Shown: piece by piece, positions 17,663-26,266 of the stretch
Numbering within the stretch: the first letter of the stretch is position 1
Layout: each line of letters begins with the position of its first letter
Assembly: GCA_028876495.1 (NCBI GenBank)
Contig: JAGWRO010000076.1
Coordinates: 22,994-86,993, forward strand
DNA: 64,000 nucleotides
Reading direction: 5' to 3'
Source of the DNA: Bacteroidota bacterium
GTDB lineage: Bacteria > Bacteroidota > Bacteroidia > Chitinophagales > Chitinophagaceae
Made by a program: the position numbers and the translations under genes
Notes under the pieces: model-generated
What the model was told of the DNA's origin: nothing
Database searches by the model: none
The model's input: only the letters and a program-made list of their open reading frames with translations

Positions 17663-18967
17663 TTAAACCACAACCCCTTCGAGATCATAATCAAAAGCAT
17701 TGGTGATTTTTACGTTCACAAATTCGCCTGGTAATAATTTTTTATCAGAATTTATGATCACTTCGTTGTCTACCTCCACACTGTCAAATTCTGTGCGGCC
17801 CAAATATTTTCCTGCTTCCTTTTTATCAATAATCACTTTAAAAGTTTGCCCGACTTTTTCCTCATTTTTTTGAAAAGAAATTTCCTGCTGCACTTCCATT
17901 ATCTCACGCGCGCGTCTTTCTTTTTCTTCTTCAGGAACATCATCATCCAACTGGTGTGCAATGGTATTTTCTTCGTGCGAATAAGTAAAAATGCCAACAC
18001 GGTCAAACTCGATTTTTTTCAAAAAAGTTTTTAATTCTTCCACATCTTCCTGTGTCTCGCCCGGGAAACCTGCAATGAGCGTGGTTCTAAGGCAAATACC
18101 GGGAATCTTACTCTTGATTTCACCAATAATATCTTCCATTTCTTCACGCGTGATCTGCCTTTTCATAGATTTCAACATCCTGTTGCTGGCGTGTTGCAAA
18201 GGCATATCAAGGTAGTTACAGATGTTTTCTCTTTCCTTCATCGCGTCAATTATTTCCATCGGGAATTTTGATGGATACGCATAATGTAACCTGATCCATT
18301 CCAAGCCGGGAATATCTGCCAACGCATGCAGTAAACGAGGTAATTCTCGTTTTTTATAAATATCCAAACCGTAGTAAGTAAGCTCCTGCGCGATCAGCAT
18401 AATTTCTTTTACACCACGGGAAACTAATTTTTTTGCTTCTTCTACTAAAGATTCAATCGGGCGGCTGATATGTTTGCCACGCATAAGAGGAATGGCGCAA
18501 AAAGCGCAGGTGCGATTGCACCCTTCACTTATTTTCAGGTAGGCATAATGGTTAGGCGTGCTCAATAATCTTTCACCAACCAATTCAGCTTTATAATCTA
18601 CCTCAAATTTTTTCAGTAAAAAAGGTAATTCCATTGTTCCGAAAAAAGCATCTACTTCAGGGATTTCATCTTCTAGATTTTGTTTGTAGCGTTCACTGAG
18701 GCAACCTGTAACATATACTTTATCAAGCTTCCCGCGCTTTTTTAATTCAACCTGTTCGAGGATTGTATTGATACTTTCTTCTTTTGCTTTATCAATAAAG
18801 CCACACGTATTTATCACCACGATATTATGATCCAGTTTTTTGCTTTCGTGCAAAACATTTATATCAGCGGCAGCTAACTGTCCACTCAACACTTCACTGT
18901 CCACCATATTTTTACTACAGCCAAGTGTGATGATATTTACCTTATCTTTTTTATTTTTTGTCTTCAT
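17663..18967 (-). CDS. rimO: Ribosomal protein S12 methylthiotransferase
   Basis: A 434-residue radical SAM enzyme that methylthiolates an aspartate of ribosomal protein uS12. The N-terminal methylthiotransferase domain supplies C17, C55 (NTCGF) and C89 (TGCLSERY) for the auxiliary cluster. The radical SAM triad is C150-x3-C154-x2-C157 in GCNRTCAFCAIP, and a C-terminal TRAM domain follows (about 370-434). The GKHISRP and LDMPLQHAS segments are typical of RimO. It is the last gene of the conserved rpmB-rpmG-DUF4295-ftsY-rimO order. The gap after ftsY contains a 9-10-bp quasi-repeat. Confidence 0.95.
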   Translation of the reverse strand: MKTKNKKDKVNIITLGCSKNMVDSEVLSGQLAAADINVLHESKKLDHNIVVINTCGFIDKAKEESINTILEQVELKKRGKLDKVYVTGCLSERYKQNLEDEIPEVDAFFGTMELPFLLKKFEVDYKAELVGERLLSTPNHYAYLKISEGCNRTCAFCAIPLMRGKHISRPIESLVEEAKKLVSRGVKEIMLIAQELTYYGLDIYKKRELPRLLHALADIPGLEWIRLHYAYPSKFPMEIIDAMKERENICNYLDMPLQHASNRMLKSMKRQITREEMEDIIGEIKSKIPGICLRTTLIAGFPGETQEDVEELKTFLKKIEFDRVGIFTYSHEENTIAHQLDDDVPEEEKERRAREIMEVQQEISFQKNEEKVGQTFKVIIDKKEAGKYLGRTEFDSVEVDNEVIINSDKKLLPGEFVNVKITNAFDYDLEGVVV

Positions 18968-18974
18968 TTATTTT

Positions 18975-19050
18975 TTGCCACTGATTACAAAGACTTTCAC
19001 AGATTTTTTTAGTCTCGAATTACACTAATTCCACGAATTTTTCTAAACTA
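18975..19050. repeat. 9-10-bp-period quasi-repeat between ftsY and rimO
   Basis: On the minus strand, 9-bp units AATTCGTGG, AATTAGTGT, AATTCGAGA are followed by roughly 10-bp units AATCTGTGA, AAGTCTTTGT, AATCAGTGGC. No stable stem is obvious. Similar phrases recur in Bacteroidota spacers as far as I recall, but that was not checked here. Confidence 0.5.
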
Positions 19051-19076
19051 TCTAAACTAATAAACCGCTTAACCAA

Positions 19077-20048
19077 TTAACTTTTTACTCCTCCAAACAA
19101 ACTATCAACAAATTCTTTTTTGTCAAATACCAAAAGGTCGGTTGCTTTTTCCCCAACGCCAATAAACTTAACCGGAATTTTAAACTGATCGGCAATCGCC
19201 AGCACCACACCTCCTTTCGCAGTTCCGTCAAGCTTTGTAATCGTCAATGCAGTTACTTCTGTAGTTGCAGTAAAGTGGCGCGCCTGTTCCAACGCATTTT
19301 GGCCGGTGCTTCCGTCCAAAACAAGCATCACTTCATGTGGTGCATTTGGCAAAACTTTATTGATCGATCTTTTTATTTTATTCAATTCATCCATTAAATG
19401 GATTTTGTTGTGCAACCTTCCGGCCGTATCAATAATTACTACATCAACATTTTTGGCAACTGCACTTTGTACCGCATCAAAAGCAACAGCGCTGGGATCG
19501 GAACCCATGGCATGTTTTACTATCGGAACGTTGGTTCTTTGGCTCCAGATGTTCAACTGATCTACTGCAGCAGCCCGAAAAGTATCAGCCGCGCCGAGCA
19601 AAACTGATTTTCCTGCAAGCGAAAAATTATGCGCCAGTTTTCCGATAGTAGTGGTTTTGCCGGCCCCATTTACGCCCACTACCAAAATTACATGCGGCTT
19701 ATGCCCTGCAGGAAGTTCATAATTTATGTAATTAGTATCTTGGGGCGAATCGACTAAAATAGATTGTATTTCTTCTTTTAAAATTTTATTTAGTTCATTG
19801 GTGTTGATGTATTTATCTCTTGCTACTCTTTTTTCTATTCCGTCAATAATTTTAACTGTGGTATCTACGCCTACATCAGCACTAACCAGGGCGTTTTCAA
19901 GATCATCCAAAACCTCTTCATCTACTGTACTTTTTCCTGCTATTGCCTTGGTGATCTTATCAAAAAAACCTTCTTTGGTTTTTTGCAATCCCTGGTCAAG
20001 ACTCTCTTTCTGCTCCTTTTTTCCGAATATTTTATCAAATAATCCCAT
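19077..20048 (-). CDS. ftsY: Signal recognition particle receptor FtsY
   Basis: A 323-residue GTPase, the membrane-associated docking partner of the SRP. A short charged N-terminus replaces the long acidic A domain of E. coli, as is usual in this phylum. The N domain (about 25-110) is followed by the G domain with the P-loop GVNGAGKTTTIGKLA (K131), DTAGRLHNK, TKLDGTAKGG and GVGEKATDL. It should target ribosomes making inner membrane proteins to the translocon. A strong hairpin lies 31 bases upstream of its start, at the end of the ribosomal protein genes, so it may rely on terminator read-through. Confidence 0.96.
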   Translation of the reverse strand: MGLFDKIFGKKEQKESLDQGLQKTKEGFFDKITKAIAGKSTVDEEVLDDLENALVSADVGVDTTVKIIDGIEKRVARDKYINTNELNKILKEEIQSILVDSPQDTNYINYELPAGHKPHVILVVGVNGAGKTTTIGKLAHNFSLAGKSVLLGAADTFRAAAVDQLNIWSQRTNVPIVKHAMGSDPSAVAFDAVQSAVAKNVDVVIIDTAGRLHNKIHLMDELNKIKRSINKVLPNAPHEVMLVLDGSTGQNALEQARHFTATTEVTALTITKLDGTAKGGVVLAIADQFKIPVKFIGVGEKATDLLVFDKKEFVDSLFGGVKS

Positions 20049-20066
20049 AGTAAATAATTATAAAAT

Positions 20067-20110
20067 GGCAAAAATAAATAAAGCTATCCGCGATAATGCA
20101 GGATAGCTTT
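20067..20110 (-). terminator. Terminator-like hairpin between the DUF4295 gene and ftsY
   Basis: Perfect 10-bp arms AAAGCTATCC (20080-20089) and GGATAGCTTT (20101-20110) enclose an 11-base loop. On the minus strand the stem is followed by ATTTATTTTT. It should end or attenuate the rpmB-rpmG-DUF4295 transcript. Confidence 0.75.
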
Positions 20111-20133
20111 AATAAAAAATTAAACGGCCACAG

Positions 20134-20304
20134 TTAACTTCCCAAATGTTCTTTGATCTTGTCTTTATGTACAATAGATTCCTTAAAAGTGTAAGATCCG
20201 GTTTTGGGACTTCGAACTGTGCGCACTACTTTGGTCCAGTTTTTTGCATCTGCTGCTTCTTTCTGGTCCTTGGTTTTTATCGCGGTTTTTGCTGCTTTTG
20301 CCAT
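20134..20304 (-). CDS. DUF4295 small basic protein, probable ribosomal protein bL38
   Basis: A 56-residue lysine-rich protein starting MAKAAKTAIKTKDQKEA and ending KDKIKEHLGS, with TVRSPKTGSYTFKE in the middle. It is encoded two bases downstream of rpmG, in the position DUF4295 occupies across Bacteroidota. A Bacteroidota-specific ribosomal protein named bL38 was described in the Flavobacterium johnsoniae ribosome; I believe it is this family, on the basis of size, charge and synteny, but cannot verify the match here. The start ATG at 20304 is clear. The gene is short enough to be missed by automatic calling, and its stop is followed by the terminator-like hairpin before ftsY. Confidence 0.88.
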   Translation of the reverse strand: MAKAAKTAIKTKDQKEAADAKNWTKVVRTVRSPKTGSYTFKESIVHKDKIKEHLGS

Positions 20305-20306
20305 GA

Positions 20307-20489
20307 TTATTTGATTTCTTTATGAACAGTTACTTTTTTCAAAATGGGATTGAATTTTTTCAATTCCAAACGTTCAGGAGTATTTTTTTTATTTTTTTTG
20401 GTAATATAACGACTCGTGCCAGGTAAACCTGAAGCCTTATGCTCTGTGCATTCTAAAATTACCTGAACCCTGTTTCCTTTCTTTGCCAT
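20307..20489 (-). CDS. rpmG: 50S ribosomal protein L33 (bL33)
   Basis: A 60-residue basic protein, [18 protein letters not shown] at the start and [19 protein letters not shown] at the end, matching bL33. Only one cysteine is present, so this is the zinc-independent form. It follows rpmB by 48 bases, and that gap contains an 8-bp quasi-repeat. It precedes the DUF4295 gene by two bases, indicating one operon. Confidence 0.95.
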   Translation of the reverse strand: MAKKGNRVQVILECTEHKASGLPGTSRYITKKNKKNTPERLELKKFNPILKKVTVHKEIK

Positions 20490-20491
20490 TT

Positions 20492-20533
20492 TAATAATTT
20501 GATAATTTGATAATTAGCTAATGTGCTAATGAA
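20492..20533. repeat. 8-bp-period AT-rich quasi-repeat between rpmB and rpmG
   Basis: Five 8-bp units on the plus strand: TAATTTGA, TAATTTGA, TAATTAGC, TAATGTGC, TAATGAAG. It fills nearly the whole intercistronic gap and resembles the tract upstream of ispG. Confidence 0.6.
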
Positions 20534-20537
20534 GCAT

Positions 20538-20774
20538 TTATATTTTTATTCCTTTTAACCTCATTTCTTTCACCACAGTATAAAGGCCATTTTTATTAAT
20601 AGTACGAATCGCTTCAGAAGATAGCTTCAAAGTAATCCATTTATCTTCTTCTGCCAGAAAATATCTTTTCTTTTGCAGATTGGGAAGAAACCTTCTGCGG
20701 GTTTTAATGTTTGAATGTGAAACAGTATTACCTGTAATCGGTCTTTTTCCTGTTACCTGACATACTCTGGCCAT
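20538..20774 (-). CDS. rpmB: 50S ribosomal protein L28 (bL28)
   Basis: A 78-residue basic protein with the bL28 signature [20 protein letters not shown] and the [16 protein letters not shown] segment. It is the first gene of the rpmB-rpmG-DUF4295 operon, with a TACCTTTG -7 element upstream. The N-terminal cysteine pair of zinc-binding L28 is absent, so the protein is zinc-independent. Confidence 0.96.
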   Translation of the reverse strand: MARVCQVTGKRPITGNTVSHSNIKTRRRFLPNLQKKRYFLAEEDKWITLKLSSEAIRTINKNGLYTVVKEMRLKGIKI

Positions 20775-20797
20775 AATGATCTATTTTTTTCGGACGG

Positions 20798-20805
20798 CAA
20801 AGGTA
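20798..20805 (-). promoter_or_regulatory. -7 promoter element of the rpmB operon
   Basis: TACCTTTG on the minus strand exactly fits TAnnTTTG, 23 bases before the rpmB ATG. The -33 region is T-rich but lacks a clear TTTG. Confidence 0.5.
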
Positions 20806-20908
20806 ATAAACAAATAATTACCTGAAAAATAAATATCTGCTTTTTCAGGAAAAAAATGATGCAGGTATCGGAATTAACGAATCATAAAGCCATTTAGGCA
20901 GTTACAAA

Positions 20909-20942
20909 CAGTAAAGCAACAAATTTGACAGTTTTTTATTTT
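20909..20942 (+). repeat. Dispersed GTAAAC motif, copy 5
   Basis: CAGTAAAGCAACAAATTT, then GACAG and TTTTTTATTTT. It lies in the divergent gap between rpmB and the thioredoxin gene, so here it is not downstream of any plus-strand gene. Confidence 0.6.
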
Positions 20943-21023
20943 AAAAAAAAGACACTTTTGCCCAGTCCTGTTTTATCCCACTATTAATTTTTAAACGGGC
21001 ACAATTTGTGTTGAAGAATTGAT

Positions 21024-21320
21024 ATGGAAACCTTTGGAGATGTAATAAAAAATACTCAACCGGTTTTGGTTGATTTTCACGCAACGTGGTGCGGCCCATG
21101 CAAAATGATGGCTCCCGAATTAAAAAAAATTGCCCAAAACAATACAGGAAAATTAAGGGTCATCAAAATAGATATTGACAAAAACCCGGCAACGGCGCAA
21201 CAATTCCGCATTCAGGGCGTGCCTACGTTGATCCTTTTTAAAGAAGGAAAAGTTTTATGGCGCCAATCGGGTGCGATGAGTTCTTCTCAAATTTCTGAAG
21301 CAATAAAATCTCATTTATAA
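21024..21320 (+). CDS. Thioredoxin
   Basis: A 98-residue single-domain thioredoxin. The redox motif WCGPC is at residues 22-26, preceded by LVDFHAT, and the conserved cis-proline is in GVPTLILF. There is no signal peptide, so it is cytoplasmic and should act as a general protein disulphide reductase. It is slightly short at the N-terminus compared with E. coli TrxA (109 residues). It is followed after 43 bases by an OsmC-family gene, and the pair may work together in peroxide defence. Confidence 0.93.
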   Translation: METFGDVIKNTQPVLVDFHATWCGPCKMMAPELKKIAQNNTGKLRVIKIDIDKNPATAQQFRIQGVPTLILFKEGKVLWRQSGAMSSSQISEAIKSHL

Positions 21321-21363
21321 AATGAAGTAATTTTGACGCTAACATTTTTTAATAAAAAATAAA

Positions 21364-21780
21364 ATGGCAACCTCTTCAATAAATGCAGTTTTTAAGGGCG
21401 GTATGAATTTTACTGCTGATATTAATGGTCATAAGATAGAAATAGATACTGATGAATCACGGGGTGGAAAGAACCTGGGTACCCGGCCTAAAGCACTGAT
21501 GCTGGCTTCATTGGCTGGATGTACAGGATTGGATGTAGTAGGAATCTTAAAAAAAATGCGGGTGAATTTTTCCGATCTTTCAATAAAAGTAGATGCACAT
21601 CTTACAGAAGCAGAAGCGGCAATCTATGATGAAGTGACCATTAATTATTCCATTAAAGTGGAGAAAGAAGATGAACCAAAAGTTGAAAAAGCTGTAAAAC
21701 TTTCGCAGGAAAAATATTGTGGCGTTACCAAAATGTTTGAAGCGTTTGCAAAGGTTTCTCACAAAATACATTACCTCTAA
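21364..21780 (+). CDS. OsmC family protein
   Basis: A 138-residue OsmC/Ohr-fold protein. Two conserved cysteines are visible: C53 in LAGCTGLDVVG and one near residue 118 in KYCGVTKM, the pair used to reduce organic peroxides. The preceding RPKALMLASL is also typical. It follows the thioredoxin gene by 43 bases on the same strand. Stop codons of this gene and the EamA gene on the opposite strand are eight bases apart. The exact substrate (organic hydroperoxide or another small electrophile) is not readable from sequence. Confidence 0.9.
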   Translation: MATSSINAVFKGGMNFTADINGHKIEIDTDESRGGKNLGTRPKALMLASLAGCTGLDVVGILKKMRVNFSDLSIKVDAHLTEAEAAIYDEVTINYSIKVEKEDEPKVEKAVKLSQEKYCGVTKMFEAFAKVSHKIHYL

Positions 21781-21788
21781 AAATCAGC

Positions 21789-22670
21789 TTATAGTTTGCG
21801 GGTTTTCTTTTCCTGATAAACTCTCATCATTTGCAAGGTTACTGCCAGCAATATCAAGGTAAAGCCGAAGTAAAACTCCGGCCCTAAAAACTTATTTTCC
21901 TTAAAAATGATAAAGGCAAGGATAATAGAATATACCGGCTCAAAATTGTAAGTGAGGTTAGTAGTAAATGCCGAAATATGTTTTAAGGCATTCAGGCTAA
22001 GATTAAAGGCGAAAACGGTGCAAACACCTGCCAGTATGATCAACCACAACCAATCGCTGTAAGTGGGCAGAAAATAAGCTGCCGGAAAAAAGTGAAGGTA
22101 AACCGGCAATATGAAGCCAAGTGCGATAAAACCTCCGCTCATTTCATAAAGTGTAACTGTGTTTGGCGGAAAATCTTCCACCAATTTTTTATTGAGGATG
22201 GGAAAAATGCAGGCAAGCATTGCAGAAATGATTCCAAAAATGATCCCCATTTTATATTCAGGATAAAAATTAAAGATGAGGTAAACGCCGGCAATGGCGA
22301 GTATTCCAAGAAACACTTCTACAAAATCTACTTTTCTTCTCATGATCAGCGGCTCAAAAAAAGAAGTGAAAAAACCGATCGTTGATAAGCAGGTAACTGA
22401 AACTGAAACATTAGAATATTTAATGCTTCCGTAAAAGGTTACCCAATGTAGTGAAATGATGGCCCCGATCCCAAAAAGCCTCAGCGTGTTTTTCCATGAA
22501 AGCTTTTGTAATTGTTTTTTATACAGCAAAAATGCACCAAGAATTACTGCGCTTAGCAGCATACGGTAAGAAGTAAGTACTGCTTCATTTAATTGGATCA
22601 GTTTCCCTAAGATAGCAGTAAAACCAGCCAGCATAACTGCAAAATGAAGTTGGAAAAAGGCTTTTTTCAC
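21789..22670 (-). CDS. EamA (DMT superfamily) transporter
   Basis: A 293-residue inner membrane protein with ten predicted helices in two EamA repeats (about 5-135 and 145-285), each beginning with the pattern seen in drug/metabolite exporters (LAGFTAILGKLIQLNE in the first repeat). The second repeat has the typical AFTTNLTYNFEPVYSIILAF segment, a hallmark of YdcZ/RhaT-like members. The substrate is unknown. It diverges from the DUF2723 gene, with a 268-base spacer that contains the promoter of that gene. Confidence 0.9.
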   Translation of the reverse strand: MKKAFFQLHFAVMLAGFTAILGKLIQLNEAVLTSYRMLLSAVILGAFLLYKKQLQKLSWKNTLRLFGIGAIISLHWVTFYGSIKYSNVSVSVTCLSTIGFFTSFFEPLIMRRKVDFVEVFLGILAIAGVYLIFNFYPEYKMGIIFGIISAMLACIFPILNKKLVEDFPPNTVTLYEMSGGFIALGFILPVYLHFFPAAYFLPTYSDWLWLIILAGVCTVFAFNLSLNALKHISAFTTNLTYNFEPVYSIILAFIIFKENKFLGPEFYFGFTLILLAVTLQMMRVYQEKKTRKL

Positions 22671-22882
22671 TGAAGTGTACCCGGTGATTTTGATGATCTG
22701 AATAGTAAAAAATAAATATTCTTAAAACTTTCGATTTTTGAATATTAAAAATCAAAATTAGAGCAAGAAACCACACAAATAAAATTTATTGTGGCCGCAT
22801 ATCGGTCTTTAACTCCTCTGGTAAACAGGAAATAATAATGAAAACAAATTAACAATCCTTTGTGTAAAAAAAAATAAGTGAA

Positions 22883-22913
22883 TTGAATTGTAGCAATCAT
22901 AGCTTTATATTTG
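22883..22913 (+). promoter_or_regulatory. Bacteroidota-type promoter of the DUF2723 gene
   Basis: TTG at 22883-22885, a 20-base spacer and TATATTTG at 22906-22913 give a near-consensus match. The element ends 25 bases before the ATG at 22939. Confidence 0.6.
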
Positions 22914-22938
22914 TCCCTTCTTTCGATAAATCCATAAT

Positions 22939-25900
22939 ATGAGTTATAAACGTATCAACAACATTACCGGGTGGGCAATTTGTATTATCGCCAGCTTCGT
23001 TTATTTAAAAACTATGGAAGCTACCGGCAGTTTTTGGGACTGCGGCGAATTTGCTTCCAGCGCATATAAGCTTCAAATACCTCATCCGCCGGGCGCTCCT
23101 TTATTTATCATGCTTGGGAGGTTGTTTATGATTCCGTTTTCAAATCCGAATAATGCGATTCTTGGATTGAATACGATGAGTGCTTTAATGAGTGGTTTTT
23201 GCATTTTATTTTTATTCTGGACGATTACTCACTTCGCACGTAGAATTTATGAAAAAAATAATTCTACCCCACTTACCAACAACCAGATTTTTGTAATAAT
23301 GGCAGCAGGCGTGGTAGGGGCATTAGCTTATACTTTCAGCGATTCATTTTGGTACAGCGCTGTTGAGTCAGAAGTGTATGCCAGTTCCTCTTTCTTTACA
23401 GCAATTGTTTTTTGGTTGGTTCTTAAATGGGAACAGGCGGTTACTGAAGAAAAATTAAGAGGCGTTAAGGGTAATTTTACACCGGCAGATAAGTGGCTCA
23501 TTTTGATTTTCTATATGATAGGACTGGCGGTAGGTGTGCATTTGTTGCCTATCCTTACTATTCCTGCTATTGTAATGGTTTATTATTTTAAGCGTTACAA
23601 AGTAACCAAATGGGGAACTTTTTGGGCGTTCCTTGCTGCCTGTGCGGTTACCGGTATTGTTCAGGTTCCAATGATACAATGGAGTATCAAGCTGGCTTCT
23701 GATTTTGATATCCTCTTTACCAATAGTTTTGACCTGCCATTCTTTACCGGATTTACTTTTTTCTTTGTTTTTATTGCTTTTGTTATTTACCTGATGATAC
23801 GGTTGGCAAAGAGAAAAAACTGGAATTTCTTAAGGTTGGCCATGTGGAGCTTTGCTTTTGTATTGCTGGGCTTTTCTACTTATTTTACTACAATGATCCG
23901 ATCCAATGCGGATCCTGCAATTGATATGTTTAATGTGGATAATCCTTTAAGCCTTGAAGGATATCTTAGCCGCGAACAATATGGAGATTGGCCAATAATA
24001 AAAGGTCAGGATTTTACAGACGAACCTACCAACCAGACTTACCAAGATGTTTATGTAAAAGGTAAGAATAAGTATGTAAAAAAAGGTAAAAAAGTTGTAA
24101 CTGAATATGCTCCTTCGGACCTTCACTTTTTTCCGAGGATGTGGGATAATAGTAACGACCAGGGACACGCCGATTATTATGCCAACTTTGCGAACATAGG
24201 TAAAGACCCTAAAACAGGAAAATACTACTCAAAGCCAACAATGGCTGATAATATAGCTTTCTTTTTTAGCTACCAGCTCAACTGGATGTATATCCGTTAT
24301 TTCATGTGGAATTTTGCAGGAAAACAAAACGATCTAGAGGGTATAGACATGGGAAATGTGCGGGATGGTAACTGGATCACAGGCATACCTTTTTGGGATA
24401 ATGCACGATTGGGGGATCAAAGTAAAATGCCGGAAAGCCTGAAAATAAATAAATCACACAACAGGTTATTTGCTTTGCCATTGATCCTCGGGCTGCTTGG
24501 CCTTATTTACCAATATCAAAAAGATAAAGAAAATGGTTTGGTTGTCGGATTATTATTCTTCTTTACGGGTATTGCCATTGTAGTTTACCTGAACCAGGCG
24601 GGCAACCAACCGCGTGAAAGGGATTATGCTTATGTTGGATCTTTCTATGCTTTTGCGGTCTGGATAGGATTGGGCGTTATGTATGTAAAAGAGCTTTTTG
24701 ATAAATACATGAGTTCTAAAACGTCTGGCTATGTTGCCGCGGGATTATGTCTTCTGGCGGTGCCGGTAATAATGGCCAGCCAGGAATGGAATGATCATGA
24801 CAGGAGCCAGAAAACTTTGGCTAGAGACATCGCTAAAGATTATTTGGAAAGTTGCGCTCCCAATGCCATTCTTATTACATTCGGAGATAACGATACGTAT
24901 CCTCTTTGGTTTGATCAGGAAGTGCTTGGAATACGAAGAGATGTCAGGGTAATTAATTCCAGTTTGCTTGGAACGGACTGGTACCTGAACCAACTTCGAT
25001 ATAAGATCAATAAAAGCGATCCTATCCCGATTATATGGACACCGGAACAAATTATAGGAAGCAACCGTGATGCAATTTATTTCTTCCCCGACCTTCCGGG
25101 TGCCAAGGTAGATCAGACTAAACCGCTCGATCTTTACACCATGATGAAAGATTATGCCGGTAGTGATGATCCTTCGAAAATGTACCAAAACGGTGACGAT
25201 TTCATCAATATTTTCCCTACAAAAAATGTGGAAGTGCCTGTAGATACTGCTTTGGTAAGAGAAAACGGAACAGTAAATCCGGATGACAGTGTATTGACAA
25301 AATTGGATTTTACCATTCCTAAGAATGCACTATTGAAAAATGAAAGTGCTGTACTCAATATCATTGCGGCGAATAAATGGAAACGCCCGATTTATTTTAC
25401 AACGCCTTATGGAGACCTCGGCTTTCAGCAATATTTAAGAACCGACGGGCTAACGTACAGGTTGGTTCCTGTTAAGAATGCCGACGTGAACCGTAATTGG
25501 GCTTATAATGTAATGATGAACAAATTCGCCTTCGGGGGCGCCGATAAGCCGGGTACTTATTTTGATGAAGAAAACCGCAGGCATTTGAATACCTTAAGAA
25601 TGCAGTACGCACAGGTAGCCGGTAATCTGGCTGAAAATGGAAAATTAAAAGAAGCAAGAGACCTCCTGGAGAAATGTGATAAAAACATGTTGCAACAGGA
25701 TTTCCCTTATGGAATGGCTTCTCGCAGAGAGCAACAGGACCAGATTTCAGGACAGTTTTTATTGGCTGCTTACAGAGCCGGTGATACTACTTTGGCTAAA
25801 AAAGTCTCAGACGCTCTGCGCACTGATCTGGAACAGCAGGTTATGTATTTCAGTAGCCTGGATGAAAACAGGCAGCAATACCTCGCTTATGACAACCAGA

Positions 25901-26052
25901 TCGTAACCCAGATGTTACAACAGTTGCAGGGAATGGAGCAGTATTTTACAAAACCTCCGGCTGAAACGATTTTACCCGAAAGTGCAAACAAGACAATAAA
26001 AAATCTTCCTCCCCCTAAAACAGAAAAACAGCCACACGATAAAACACAATAG
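22939..26052 (+). CDS. DUF2723 family membrane protein, TMEM260-like putative glycosyltransferase
   Basis: A 1037-residue protein with about 12 or more helices in the first 620 residues and a soluble C-terminal half containing helical repeats. The first periplasmic loop has SFWDCGEFASSAYKLQIPHP (31-50) with D34 and E37, followed by PGAPLF, the acidic-loop arrangement of GT-C lipid-linked sugar transferases. DUF2723 is related to the eukaryotic O-mannosyltransferase TMEM260, so a role in envelope protein or lipid glycosylation is the best guess. It has its own promoter and a terminator, and is a single-gene unit. Length is normal for Bacteroidota members. Confidence 0.9.
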   Translation: MSYKRINNITGWAICIIASFVYLKTMEATGSFWDCGEFASSAYKLQIPHPPGAPLFIMLGRLFMIPFSNPNNAILGLNTMSALMSGFCILFLFWTITHFARRIYEKNNSTPLTNNQIFVIMAAGVVGALAYTFSDSFWYSAVESEVYASSSFFTAIVFWLVLKWEQAVTEEKLRGVKGNFTPADKWLILIFYMIGLAVGVHLLPILTIPAIVMVYYFKRYKVTKWGTFWAFLAACAVTGIVQVPMIQWSIKLASDFDILFTNSFDLPFFTGFTFFFVFIAFVIYLMIRLAKRKNWNFLRLAMWSFAFVLLGFSTYFTTMIRSNADPAIDMFNVDNPLSLEGYLSREQYGDWPIIKGQDFTDEPTNQTYQDVYVKGKNKYVKKGKKVVTEYAPSDLHFFPRMWDNSNDQGHADYYANFANIGKDPKTGKYYSKPTMADNIAFFFSYQLNWMYIRYFMWNFAGKQNDLEGIDMGNVRDGNWITGIPFWDNARLGDQSKMPESLKINKSHNRLFALPLILGLLGLIYQYQKDKENGLVVGLLFFFTGIAIVVYLNQAGNQPRERDYAYVGSFYAFAVWIGLGVMYVKELFDKYMSSKTSGYVAAGLCLLAVPVIMASQEWNDHDRSQKTLARDIAKDYLESCAPNAILITFGDNDTYPLWFDQEVLGIRRDVRVINSSLLGTDWYLNQLRYKINKSDPIPIIWTPEQIIGSNRDAIYFFPDLPGAKVDQTKPLDLYTMMKDYAGSDDPSKMYQNGDDFINIFPTKNVEVPVDTALVRENGTVNPDDSVLTKLDFTIPKNALLKNESAVLNIIAANKWKRPIYFTTPYGDLGFQQYLRTDGLTYRLVPVKNADVNRNWAYNVMMNKFAFGGADKPGTYFDEENRRHLNTLRMQYAQVAGNLAENGKLKEARDLLEKCDKNMLQQDFPYGMASRREQQDQISGQFLLAAYRAGDTTLAKKVSDALRTDLEQQVMYFSSLDENRQQYLAYDNQIVTQMLQQLQGMEQYFTKPPAETILPESANKTIKNLPPPKTEKQPHDKTQ

Positions 26053-26078
26053 ATTTTATCTTTTATAATCAGAATTTC

Positions 26079-26113
26079 AAATCCCGGTTTCTTAAAGGAG
26101 TCGGGATTTTTTT
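26079..26113 (+). terminator. Intrinsic terminator after the DUF2723 gene
   Basis: AAATCCCG (26079-26086) pairs with CGGGATTT (26102-26109), followed by a run of eight T. It ends the DUF2723 transcript 26 bases past the stop. Confidence 0.8.
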
Positions 26114-26203
26114 ATTTTTAACAATGCAGTTTATAAAAAAAAATCATTGTGAAGTAAATTGCAGAGAAAGGCTGCTGAAAATATTAAAGGCCTAACTTGA
26201 AAA

Positions 26204-26236
26204 TAGTAAACAAACAAAACCGGCAATTTCTATTTT
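26204..26236 (+). repeat. Dispersed GTAAAC motif, copy 6
   Basis: TAGTAAACAAACAAAACC followed by GGCA and ATTTCTATTTT. It lies between the DUF2723 terminator and the start of the VWA gene at 26267. Confidence 0.5.
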
Positions 26237-26266
26237 GCGTACCTTTAAATGAATCAAATAGTATAA

